Source of the DNA: Candidatus Pacearchaeota archaeon
GTDB taxonomy: Archaea > Nanoarchaeota > Nanoarchaeia > Pacearchaeales > GW2011-AR1
Length of the DNA stretch: 19,545 bases
Assembly (NCBI GenBank): GCA_023228245.1
Contig: JALOBN010000044.1
Coordinates: 1 to 19,545, forward strand
Direction of reading: 5' to 3'
Under the pieces are notes generated by a model, which was not told where the DNA came from, searched no databases, and saw only the letters and a list, made by a program, of their open reading frames with translations. How positions within the stretch are numbered: the first letter of the stretch is position 1; each line of letters starts with the position of its first letter. Shown here piece by piece: positions 13,304 through 19,464 of this stretch. Made by a program: the position numbers and the translations under genes.

Positions 13304-13693
13304 ATGGTTTTGAAAATAATAAACGGGACTGAAGCGAAGGTTGGAACTAATATTATCGTTGACGGCGAACCTTGCACAATTAAAAAAATTGATATTAGTA
13401 AAACAGGAAAACACGGACACGCAAAATGTAGAATTGAAGCTGTCGGAATAATTTCAGAAAATAAAAAAGTTTTTGTAATCCCTGGACATGATAGATTAGA
13501 AGTTCCGATGGTAGACAAAAGAAAAGGACAAGTTCTTTCTATCGGCGAAGACAAAGCAAGCATTATGGATTTAGAAAGTTTCGAGACTTTGGATGTCGCT
13601 TGTCCAGAAGAAATAAAAAACGAACTTGAAATTAATTCAAATGTGGAATACTGGGACGTCGAAGGCGTTAAAGTAATCAAGCGAAAGATTTAA
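13304..13693 (+). CDS. eif5A: Translation initiation factor aIF5A
   Basis: 129 residues. The SH3-like N-terminal domain carries the hypusine loop K-T-G-K36-H-G-H-A-K. Lys36 is the expected modification site for deoxyhypusine synthase. The C-terminal OB-fold (about 70-129) follows. aIF5A binds the ribosomal E site and rescues stalling at polyproline and other slow sequences. The length is normal for archaea. It starts 25 nt after a TATA box shared with the divergent FKBP gene. rpl40e follows after 54 nt that contain a hairpin. Confidence 0.95.
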   Translation: MVLKIINGTEAKVGTNIIVDGEPCTIKKIDISKTGKHGHAKCRIEAVGIISENKKVFVIPGHDRLEVPMVDKRKGQVLSIGEDKASIMDLESFETLDVACPEEIKNELEINSNVEYWDVEGVKVIKRKI

Positions 13694-13703
13694 CAATCAT
13701 TCA

Positions 13704-13731
13704 CTCGTTCGTTTTTAACAAACCAACCGAG
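13704..13731 (+). repeat. Imperfect hairpin with CGTTCGT/AACAAAC core before rpl40e
   Basis: CTCG pairs with CGAG; further in, TT pairs with AA and GTTT with AAAC around the loop TTAAC, with one C-C mismatch and one bulged C. A related element (CGTTCGT, 5 nt, AACAAAC) occurs upstream of rpl1 at 17756-17774. The 3' arm runs into the GAGG that could serve as the rpl40e Shine-Dalgarno site. Confidence 0.4.
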
Positions 13732-13747
13732 AGGAAATATAATCACA

Positions 13748-13918
13748 ATGGCAAAAATATTAGAAGCAACAAACAGACTTTTCAATAACGTATTTATTTG
13801 TAAAAACTGCCACGCGAAAATCAAGGCAGACCCACAAAAAATTTTGAAGGGAAAAGTCAGATGCCGAAAATGTAAAAAAGGAGCATTCAGAGCAGTAAAG
13901 AAAACAAGAGGTAAATAA
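13748..13918 (+). CDS. rpl40e: Ribosomal protein eL40
   Basis: A 56-residue gene. It begins M-A-K-I-L-E-A-T-N-R-L-F and carries a zinc ribbon (Cys18, Cys21, Cys39, Cys42; I-C-K-N-C and V-R-C-R-K-C), with a basic tail. The L-E-A-x-x-R-L-F lead and zinc spacing are those of archaeal eL40, a small large-subunit protein. A GAGG at 13731-13734 lies 13 nt before the ATG, a long spacing for Shine-Dalgarno. The last base of its stop is the first base of the next ATG (TAATG), coupling it to the protease gene. Confidence 0.88.
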   Translation: MAKILEATNRLFNNVFICKNCHAKIKADPQKILKGKVRCRKCKKGAFRAVKKTRGK

Positions 13919-15330
13919 TGAGTTTTATAATTTATGATATTATTTTATTAATCATATTTGCAATTTTCGTTTCGGCTTTTTTGTATCGCCGACGTGAAAA
14001 CATAAAAAAAGAGGGATTTTTACTTTTATATAAAACTAATTGGGGAGTTCGACTTATCGAACGAATTGGAAAGAAATACGAGAAGCTTCTTAATTTTTTG
14101 AGTTATGTTTCTGTGATAGTTGGATTTATTTTAATGGGGGCAATGGTTTATTTGTTTGGGAAGGTTGTCTGGATTTATGTTTTCAAAACTCAAGTTGTAG
14201 GAAATATTCCCCCAATAATGCCCCTTCTTCCTTATACACCTCAACTTTTAGGATTAGATTTGCCTGCATTTTATTTTATTTATTGGATTGTTATAATTGC
14301 AATCGTAGCAATCAGCCATGAAGTTGCACACGGAATTTTTGCAGTAAATAAAAATGTAAAAATAAAAACAACTGGCTTTGGATTTTTCCCTTATTTTCTT
14401 CCCGTATTTTTAGCAGCATTTGTAGAACTCGACGAGAAGAAAATGGAAAAGAAAAAGATTTTCCCTCAAATGGCTATTTTGTCTGCAGGAACTTTTGCAA
14501 ATGTAATTGTCGGTATTTTATTCTTAATTATATTAATTTTCTTTTTCAGTTTAGCGTTTTCTCCGTCAGGAGTTGTGTATGATACTTACATGTATTCTGC
14601 TATTGGACTTGCAGGAATTTCTTCTGTAAATAATTTTTCAATTCAAAACGCAAGTTATGAAACAATTTTGAATTCCGTCAGCGAAGATGGAATTAATGAA
14701 GTAATCGTTAATGGTGAAAAATATTTTGTGACAAAATCTTTTATTGAAAGCCAGACTGAAAATTCAGAATATATTTTTCTTTATGAAGATGCTCCAGCAG
14801 TAAGGGCTGGATTGGGAAATACACTTCTAAAAATAAATGGAGTGACTATCGATAGTAGAAAAAAACTTGCTGAAGAAATCTTGAAATATTCCCCTGAAGA
14901 AAAAGTCATTATTACTACGTTAGAAAATGATTCTTTGAAAGATTATGAAATAACTTTTGATGAAAGTTCTGAAGGAGATGCTTATCTTGGAATTGGATTT
15001 ATTGTAAGTGAAAGTTCAGGGATTTTGGGCAGTGCTATGAAAATTATTTCTTCATTTAAAGATTCAAGTTTATATTACAAACAAAATTTTGATGGAGCTG
15101 AAATAATTTATAATTTACTTTGGTGGCTTGTGTTAATCAGTTTCAGCGTCGCGTTAATGAATATGCTTCCTGTTGGAATCTTCGACGGGGGACGATTTTT
15201 CTATCTTGCAATTTTAGCAATTACAAAAAGCAAAGTTAAAGCTAAAAAAATGTTTTCATTGATGACATATTTATTTTTATTCCTCTTGTTAGTGATTATG
15301 GTATTCTGGGGGATTAATTTATTTAGATAA
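13918..15330 (+). CDS. Membrane zinc metalloprotease, site-2 protease (M50) family
   Basis: 470 residues, several membrane helices. The zinc site H134-E135-V-A-H138 sits in a helix, and the second signature N415-x-x-P418 to D423-G-G supplies the third ligand. A PDZ-like domain (about 285-345; E-D-A-P-A-V-R-A-G-L-G-N, I-N-G-V-T-I) lies between them. Site-2 proteases cut transmembrane substrates within the membrane, usually after a first cut releases the outer part, to free regulators. No obvious anti-sigma-like substrate is nearby. The start overlaps the rpl40e stop by one base, and its stop overlaps the next start by one base. Confidence 0.92.
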   Translation: MSFIIYDIILLIIFAIFVSAFLYRRRENIKKEGFLLLYKTNWGVRLIERIGKKYEKLLNFLSYVSVIVGFILMGAMVYLFGKVVWIYVFKTQVVGNIPPIMPLLPYTPQLLGLDLPAFYFIYWIVIIAIVAISHEVAHGIFAVNKNVKIKTTGFGFFPYFLPVFLAAFVELDEKKMEKKKIFPQMAILSAGTFANVIVGILFLIILIFFFSLAFSPSGVVYDTYMYSAIGLAGISSVNNFSIQNASYETILNSVSEDGINEVIVNGEKYFVTKSFIESQTENSEYIFLYEDAPAVRAGLGNTLLKINGVTIDSRKKLAEEILKYSPEEKVIITTLENDSLKDYEITFDESSEGDAYLGIGFIVSESSGILGSAMKIISSFKDSSLYYKQNFDGAEIIYNLLWWLVLISFSVALMNMLPVGIFDGGRFFYLAILAITKSKVKAKKMFSLMTYLFLFLLLVIMVFWGINLFR

Positions 15331-16016
15331 TGGAACCAATTTGGAATCTTGTAATTTATTTTGCAGTCTGTGCATTTATTGGCTGGATTATTCAGGCATT
15401 AAGTGATTTGATAGCAAAAAGAAAAATGACTAACTCTGGATTTTTATACGGACCATTCGTCCCTGTTTTTGGTTTTACTGCGTTAGCAATTTATTTTTTT
15501 AATTTGTATTCTATGGGATTTCCTCCGTATTTTTGGTTAATTGGATTTTTTATTATTCCTACAGCAATAGAGTATTTTACTGGATATTTGCTTGAAACAA
15601 TTTTCGTGGTAAAGTTATGGGATTATTCTGAATATAGATTTAATATTAAAGGAAGAGTTTCATTAGCAGTAAGCACACTTTGGTTTTTACTAATCTTGCT
15701 TCAGGTTTTTGTTTTGCAGAAAATAATATTTAGTGGAATGAATCAATTTAGCGAAGCATTCAGAATAATCGTAGCTGTTTCTTTAATTATTTATTTAGGG
15801 ATAGATTTCTTTTTTTCAGCGAAAGTATTTTACTATTTTTCAAAATTGAAAAAAGAATTTGGAAAAATCGATTTGGATAAATTGAAAGAGGAGTTTAGTA
15901 AAAAAGTTAAATCAATTTCTAATAAAATAAAAATCTCTCCTATATTGAAAGAGGGATTAAGAAAAGAGGAGAGAGAGTTTATTGAACACTGGGGAAAAGA
16001 TAAAAAGGATAATTAG
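15330..16016 (+). CDS. CmpB-family integral membrane protein (putative ABC permease)
   Basis: 228 residues, five or six membrane helices, then a basic/acidic cytoplasmic tail (about 165-228) with coiled-coil tendency. The family marks are visible: G-W-I-I-Q, N-S-G-F-L-Y-G-P-F-V-P-V-F-G-F (about 35-50), E-Y-F-T-G-Y-L-L-E, and L-W-D-Y-S (about 97-101). The family (COG4905) is called ABC transporter permease CmpB, but no ATPase or binding protein lies near it, so a transport role is unproven. The ATG overlaps the protease stop (TAATG), so the two are translationally coupled and may act together. Confidence 0.82.
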   Translation: MEPIWNLVIYFAVCAFIGWIIQALSDLIAKRKMTNSGFLYGPFVPVFGFTALAIYFFNLYSMGFPPYFWLIGFFIIPTAIEYFTGYLLETIFVVKLWDYSEYRFNIKGRVSLAVSTLWFLLILLQVFVLQKIIFSGMNQFSEAFRIIVAVSLIIYLGIDFFFSAKVFYYFSKLKKEFGKIDLDKLKEEFSKKVKSISNKIKISPILKEGLRKEEREFIEHWGKDKKDN

Positions 16017-16027
16017 TTTGAGTTCTT

Positions 16028-17017
16028 ATGATTCCCGAAAATGTTAAAAAAATTTTAAAAAAACAACATTATGCTATCGTCGGCAAACATTCTGCAGTTC
16101 AGATTTGCAGATGGACAAAAAAATCTCTTCTCGACGACGGAGTTTGTTACAAAGAACAATTTTACGGAATAAAATCTCATTTATGTTGTCAGATGTCACC
16201 TGCTGTTATGTGGTGTCCGAACAGATGTGTGCATTGCTGGAGAGCAACTGAAATGACAATCGATAGTGAACTGAGTGGAAAAGTTGATTCACCGAAAGAA
16301 ATTATTGACGGATGTATTGAAGCACAAAAAAAATTATTAGTTGGATTTAATATTGATAAAAATTCCAAGAAAAAACAATTGAGCAGAGCAAATCAGAAAA
16401 AATATTTAGAAGCACAGGAACCGATGCAGTTTGCGATTTCACTTTCTGGTGAGCCGATGGTTTATGAAAATATTGGCGGACTTATTGAAGAACTTAGAAA
16501 AAGAGGAAAAACGAGTTTTCTTGTTACGAATGGTTTGTATCCTGAAAAACTGAAAGAATTGGAAAAAAAGAAACAATTACCGACGCAGTTATATATTTCG
16601 GTTAATACTCCGAATGAAGATTTGTATAATAAATTTCATAGAAGTTCTAAAAAAGATGCTTGGAAATTATTAAATAAAAGTTTGGAAATTATGTCTGAAT
16701 TAAAAAATAAAACGAGAACTGTTTTCAGAATGAATCTTGTAAAAAATTTGAATATGATTGAACCAGAAAAATATGCTGAGATGATTAAGAATGCGAATCC
16801 GATGTTTATTGAAATTAAAGGATTTATGAGTGTCGGATTTGCAAGGCAAAGATTAGGTTATGAAAGAATGCCGTATCATAAAGATATTGTAGATTTTTCT
16901 AAAGAGATTTTGAAATTTCTTCCAGAATACAAATTCCTCTACGAGAAAAAAGAAAGCAGAGTTGTTTTATTAGGAAAAAATAAGAAAGATATGAAAATTA
17001 AGAAAAGGGAATATTAA
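16028..17017 (+). CDS. taw1: tRNA 4-demethylwyosine synthase Taw1 (TYW1)
   Basis: 329 residues. A radical-SAM cluster motif C63-P-N-R-C67-V-H-C70-W is preceded by three more cysteines (27, 40, 53) that hold the second 4Fe-4S cluster of this family. Their spacing matches the known TYW1 layout. S-L-S-G-E-P (about 138-143) and the R-x-N-L-V region follow. Taw1 joins pyruvate carbons to N1-methylguanosine-37 of tRNA-Phe to build the wyosine tricycle. N1-methylation must come from a gene outside this window. It starts 11 nt after the CmpB-like gene and shares its transcript. Confidence 0.95.
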   Translation: MIPENVKKILKKQHYAIVGKHSAVQICRWTKKSLLDDGVCYKEQFYGIKSHLCCQMSPAVMWCPNRCVHCWRATEMTIDSELSGKVDSPKEIIDGCIEAQKKLLVGFNIDKNSKKKQLSRANQKKYLEAQEPMQFAISLSGEPMVYENIGGLIEELRKRGKTSFLVTNGLYPEKLKELEKKKQLPTQLYISVNTPNEDLYNKFHRSSKKDAWKLLNKSLEIMSELKNKTRTVFRMNLVKNLNMIEPEKYAEMIKNANPMFIEIKGFMSVGFARQRLGYERMPYHKDIVDFSKEILKFLPEYKFLYEKKESRVVLLGKNKKDMKIKKREY

Positions 17018-17018
17018 A

Positions 17019-17252
17019 TTAAGTGTGAAAAATTTTATCAAGATATTGACCCAACGAATAAATTAATATTAATGCTAATCCAATAAAGAAAGCGATGATG
17101 GCTCTTTGGAATGGATGTATTTTTCTAAAAACATCACTTTGCATTACAAATAAAACAATGCCGATTATAATCCCTGTTATTAATATATCCCAGTTTTTAT
17201 CAAATATTTCTTTAAAAATTTTGAAATTAGAAAAAAATAATTTCCAATTCAT
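17019..17252 (-). CDS. Small two-span membrane protein, unknown
   Basis: 77 residues from ATG 17252. Two hydrophobic helices (about 24-41 and 52-71) are separated by a short basic loop including R-K-I-H-P-F-Q-R. I recognise no family. A TTG four codons upstream would overlap the preceding gene; the ATG follows the preceding stop after 1 nt and is preferred. It ends 1 nt from the convergent taw1 stop. It is co-transcribed with the CARF-like gene and could be its membrane partner, as inference from adjacency only. Confidence 0.6.
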   Translation of the reverse strand: MNWKLFFSNFKIFKEIFDKNWDILITGIIIGIVLFVMQSDVFRKIHPFQRAIIAFFIGLALILIYSLGQYLDKIFHT

Positions 17253-17253
17253 T

Positions 17254-17613
17254 TTACAAATCAATAACGCCGTCTTTTGTTAATGCTGCAAATCTTATTC
17301 CGACTGGAGAATTAATCAACGCAGAAATTAAAGCCATGTGCTCTTTTCCGTCGCCAGATGCGATTGAAAGTGCGACTTCTGTGCTGTCAATTTTTCCTTT
17401 TAATTTTTTTGAAAACTCTTCTTTCAAATCTTGTAGTTTCTTGTTCAAATCTACTTTAATAAATTCAGTAATTTCTTTTTTTTCTGTAACTTGAAATTTC
17501 GAGGAGAAATCGTCGCCAAGTAAGATTATTTTTTCCCAATCGCCGTATTTTATTAATCCAGAAACCTGTGCCCAAGTTCCCTCGCCCGAAGATAATAATG
17601 CTATAAATTCCAT
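17254..17613 (-). CDS. Small CARF-like protein, unknown function
   Basis: 119 residues. The N-terminus M-E-F-I-A-L-L-S-S-G-E-G-T-W-A-Q-V is a strand, a Gly-rich turn and a helix, followed by I-I-L-L-G-D-D. The C-terminus has A-L-S-I-A-S-G-D-G-K-E-H-M-A-L-I-S-A-L, a strand, G-x-G-K turn and helix, then R-F-A-A-L. That two-part layout resembles the nucleotide-binding turns of CARF domains, where the second turn is typically G-G-x-K/R followed by M-x-L-A. There is no effector domain, and no CRISPR genes are present in the window. The family call is inference from shape. Unusually for this window, it has a strong Shine-Dalgarno site. Confidence 0.55.
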   Translation of the reverse strand: MEFIALLSSGEGTWAQVSGLIKYGDWEKIILLGDDFSSKFQVTEKKEITEFIKVDLNKKLQDLKEEFSKKLKGKIDSTEVALSIASGDGKEHMALISALINSPVGIRFAALTKDGVIDL

Positions 17614-17621
17614 ATGAACGA

Positions 17622-17628
17622 CACCTCC
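17622..17628 (-). promoter_or_regulatory. Strong Shine-Dalgarno site of the CARF-like gene
   Basis: On the minus strand GGAGGTG ends 8 nt before the ATG at 17613, a seven-base match to the 16S rRNA tail. A TATA-like ATAAATTTA (near 17655-17663) or TTTATAAA (17694-17701) would give a leader of about 20 or 60 nt. Confidence 0.65.
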
Positions 17629-17753
17629 GGTTTCTTTACACTCATTTTCCCGCTAAATTTATGCATATCCATGCAATCAAAGAATAAGTTTTGTTTATAA
17701 AAATTATTGTGACAAGGTGGGTTCTTTTAAAAAAGCAAATCAGGAAAATTTCA

Positions 17754-17777
17754 TTCGTTCGTCAAGGAACAAACGAA
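17754..17777 (+). repeat. Imperfect hairpin with CGTTCGT/AACAAAC core upstream of rpl1
   Basis: TTCGTT pairs with AACGAA, then after one mismatch GT pairs with AC, with loop CAAGGA. The blocks CGTTCGT (17756-17762) and AACAAAC (17768-17774) also occur, 4 nt apart instead of 5, before rpl40e. Confidence 0.4.
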
Positions 17778-17816
17778 AGAACTTAACAGGGTAGAAAAAG
17801 GAAACAAGAAGCAAGA

Positions 17817-17824
17817 TTTATAAA
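17817..17824 (+). promoter_or_regulatory. TATA box for the rpl1-rpl10-rpl12 operon
   Basis: TTTATAAA is centred at 17820.5. Standard spacing puts the transcription start near 17846, leaving a leader of about 64 nt before the rpl1 ATG, unlike the mostly leaderless genes in this window. Confidence 0.6.
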
Positions 17825-17845
17825 TCAGGATTTTCTTGAGAATTT

Positions 17846-17903
17846 GTCATTGACTACATCACAGGAAAATAAATTCTATGTTTCCAGTGCATAGGTAGAA
17901 GAC
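17846..17903 (+). promoter_or_regulatory. Structured rpl1 leader, candidate L1 autoregulatory site
   Basis: From the predicted transcription start the leader folds into one long hairpin. GTC 17846-17848 pairs with GAC 17901-17903. CTAC 17854-17857 pairs with GTAG 17895-17898. CAC 17860-17862 pairs with GTG 17887-17889. GGAAA 17864-17868 pairs with TTTCC 17881-17885, around a 12-nt loop. An asymmetric internal loop (2 against 5 nt) and an A-A mismatch interrupt it. Archaeal uL1 is known to repress its own operon by binding an mRNA copy of its rRNA site. An ATG in the loop (17878) opens a six-codon frame ending at 17898. Confidence 0.5.
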
Positions 17904-17909
17904 ATTAAC

Positions 17910-18539
17910 ATGGAACTCAACGAACAATTAAAACAAGCATTAGTAGAATTAAGAAAAAGCGAACCTAGAAAGTTTGACCAATCTGTTGACTTAATTATTA
18001 ATTTGCAAAAGTTCGACGTGAAGAGAGAACAATTGAATCTTTTCGTTACTGTTCCGCACAAAGCCAAGGATAAAAAAATTTGTGGTTTCTTGGAAATAAA
18101 AAATAATAATGTTGATACAATTATGAAATCAGAGTTCAAGAAATATTCTGATAAAAAAGAATTGAAAAAATTAATTGCTAAATATGATTTCTTTATTGCT
18201 CAGGCAAGTCTGATGCCGATTGTTGCTACAACTTTTGGTAGAGTTTTGGGTCCGGCTGGAAAAATGCCTTCACCTCAGCTCGGAATTTTGATGAATGTCG
18301 ACGATAAAGCTGTGAATGAATTGAAAAATAAAATTAACAGCAGTTTGAAAATCAAAACAAAAGAAGCAAGCATCAAAGTTCCTGTTGGAAAACAGAGTAT
18401 GAAAGATGAAGAAATTATTGAAAATGTTCTAGCAGTTTACAATACTGTTTTAAAATCTTTGTCTAAGGGAAAAGATAATATCAAAAATATTGAAATAAAA
18501 TTCACAATGACTAAACCTCAGAAAATAAAATTAAAATGA
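17910..18539 (+). CDS. rpl1: Ribosomal protein uL1
   Basis: 209 residues. It matches archaeal uL1 in length and layout: an N-terminal half of domain I, domain II with the conserved F-G-R-V-L-G-P-A-G-K-M-P loop (about 109-120), and a closing segment with S-I-K-V-P-V-G-K. uL1 forms the mobile L1 stalk that escorts deacylated tRNA from the E site, and in archaea it also represses its own operon. The leader before it is structured. The stop overlaps the rpl10 start as ATGA. rpl11, its usual upstream neighbour, is 9.6 kb away on the other strand. Confidence 0.95.
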   Translation: MELNEQLKQALVELRKSEPRKFDQSVDLIINLQKFDVKREQLNLFVTVPHKAKDKKICGFLEIKNNNVDTIMKSEFKKYSDKKELKKLIAKYDFFIAQASLMPIVATTFGRVLGPAGKMPSPQLGILMNVDDKAVNELKNKINSSLKIKTKEASIKVPVGKQSMKDEEIIENVLAVYNTVLKSLSKGKDNIKNIEIKFTMTKPQKIKLK

Positions 18540-19420
18540 CTGACAAAAAAGTAACTCATGTTTCAGAAGAAAAAAAGAAAGTTGTAAAAGAATTAACTAA
18601 TTTAATAAAAACAAAAAAGACAATTCTTCTCGCTTCAATAAAAAATATTCCAGCGTCGCAACTTCAGGAAATGGTTAAGAAACTTAGAGGAAAAGCAGTT
18701 GTAAAAGTTCCGAAGAAAAATTTAATGTTCAAAGCAATAGATGATTCTAAAGATGAGGCAGTCAAGGGAATTAAAGAAAAAATTAATGACAACGTCGCTG
18801 TTTTATTTTCAGAAATGGATTGTTTTGAACTTGCTGCAGAACTTGTTAATAATAAAAGTCCAGCAAAGGCAAAAGCAGGACAGGAAGCTCCAGAAGATAT
18901 TGAAATTCCTGCAGGACCAACAGAACTTATTCCAGGACCAGCAATCAGTGAACTTGGTGCAGTTGGTATTTTAATTCAAATTGATAAAGGTAAAATTGCA
19001 ATAAAGCAGGCGAAAGTTGTTGCAAAGAAAGGAGAAAAAATTTCAGGACCTGTTGCAGATATTTTATCTAAATTAGATATCAAACCTTTTACAATAAGTT
19101 TAGTTCCTATTGCCGGTTTCGACGCTGATGAGAAAAAAGTTTACATGAATATTCAAATTGACAGAGAAGGCACAATTGAAAAATTGAAGAACGCTTTTGG
19201 AAAATCACTTCCATTCGCTGTTGATATTGGTTATACTTCAAAAGATACAATTAGTTATTTGTTGCAGAAAGCAGGAAGATATGCTAATAAAATAAATAGA
19301 ATTATGACAGGAGAACCAGAACCCGTTGCAGTTGTTGAAATTAAACACGAAGAAAAGAAAATAGAAAAGGAGGAGCCGAAAGTCGACGCTGGTGCAGGAC
19401 TTGGAGCTTTATTCGGATGA
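18536..19420 (+). CDS. rpl10: Ribosomal protein uL10 (P0)
   Basis: 294 residues. The N-terminal rRNA-binding domain (about 1-105; L-R-G-K-A-V-V-K-V-P-K-K-N and neighbouring strands) is followed by an inserted domain with G-P-T-E-L-I-P-G-P-A-I-S-E-L (about 125-140), then helices that bind aL12 dimers. The acidic Ala/Gly tail ends D-A-G-A-G-L-G-A-L-F-G, the usual end shared with aL12 for recruiting translation factors. Length is slightly short for archaea (often about 310-340), at the cost of the spine region. Its ATG overlaps the rpl1 stop by 4 nt. Confidence 0.95.
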   Translation: MTDKKVTHVSEEKKKVVKELTNLIKTKKTILLASIKNIPASQLQEMVKKLRGKAVVKVPKKNLMFKAIDDSKDEAVKGIKEKINDNVAVLFSEMDCFELAAELVNNKSPAKAKAGQEAPEDIEIPAGPTELIPGPAISELGAVGILIQIDKGKIAIKQAKVVAKKGEKISGPVADILSKLDIKPFTISLVPIAGFDADEKKVYMNIQIDREGTIEKLKNAFGKSLPFAVDIGYTSKDTISYLLQKAGRYANKINRIMTGEPEPVAVVEIKHEEKKIEKEEPKVDAGAGLGALFG

Positions 19421-19432
19421 TAACAAATTATA

Positions 19433-19452
19433 TTCCACAATTAAATGTGGGA
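19433..19452 (+). promoter_or_regulatory. Hairpin covering the rpl12 Shine-Dalgarno site
   Basis: TTCCACA (19433-19439) pairs with TGTGGGA (19446-19452), seven pairs with one G-U, around the loop ATTAA plus one A. The 3' arm contains the start of GGGAGG (19449-19454), the SD for rpl12 (ATG 19465). Folding would hide part of the SD. Confidence 0.45.
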
Positions 19453-19464
19453 GGAAAAAAATAA

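Larger units (their letters stand above)
17614..17909. other. Longest intergenic region (296 bp), divergent promoters
   Basis: It holds the leader and promoter of the CARF-like gene to the left (SD 17622-17628, a TGCAT/ATGCA inverted repeat at 17662-17675, TATA candidates), a hairpin element at 17754-17777 in the middle, and the rpl1 promoter and structured leader to the right. I see no protein-coding frame of substance. A TTTTAAAAAA stretch around 17726-17735 could be an additional promoter. Confidence 0.5.

Noticed and set aside
13276..13680. 134-residue minus-strand frame opposite eif5A
   Set aside because: Shadow of a well-recognised gene; its start and promoter do not fit.
17662..17675. 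TGCAT-ATCC-ATGCA inverted repeat in the leader of the CARF-like gene
   Set aside because: Five-base arms are short and expected by chance in an AT-rich intergenic region; listed within the intergenic description but not promoted.
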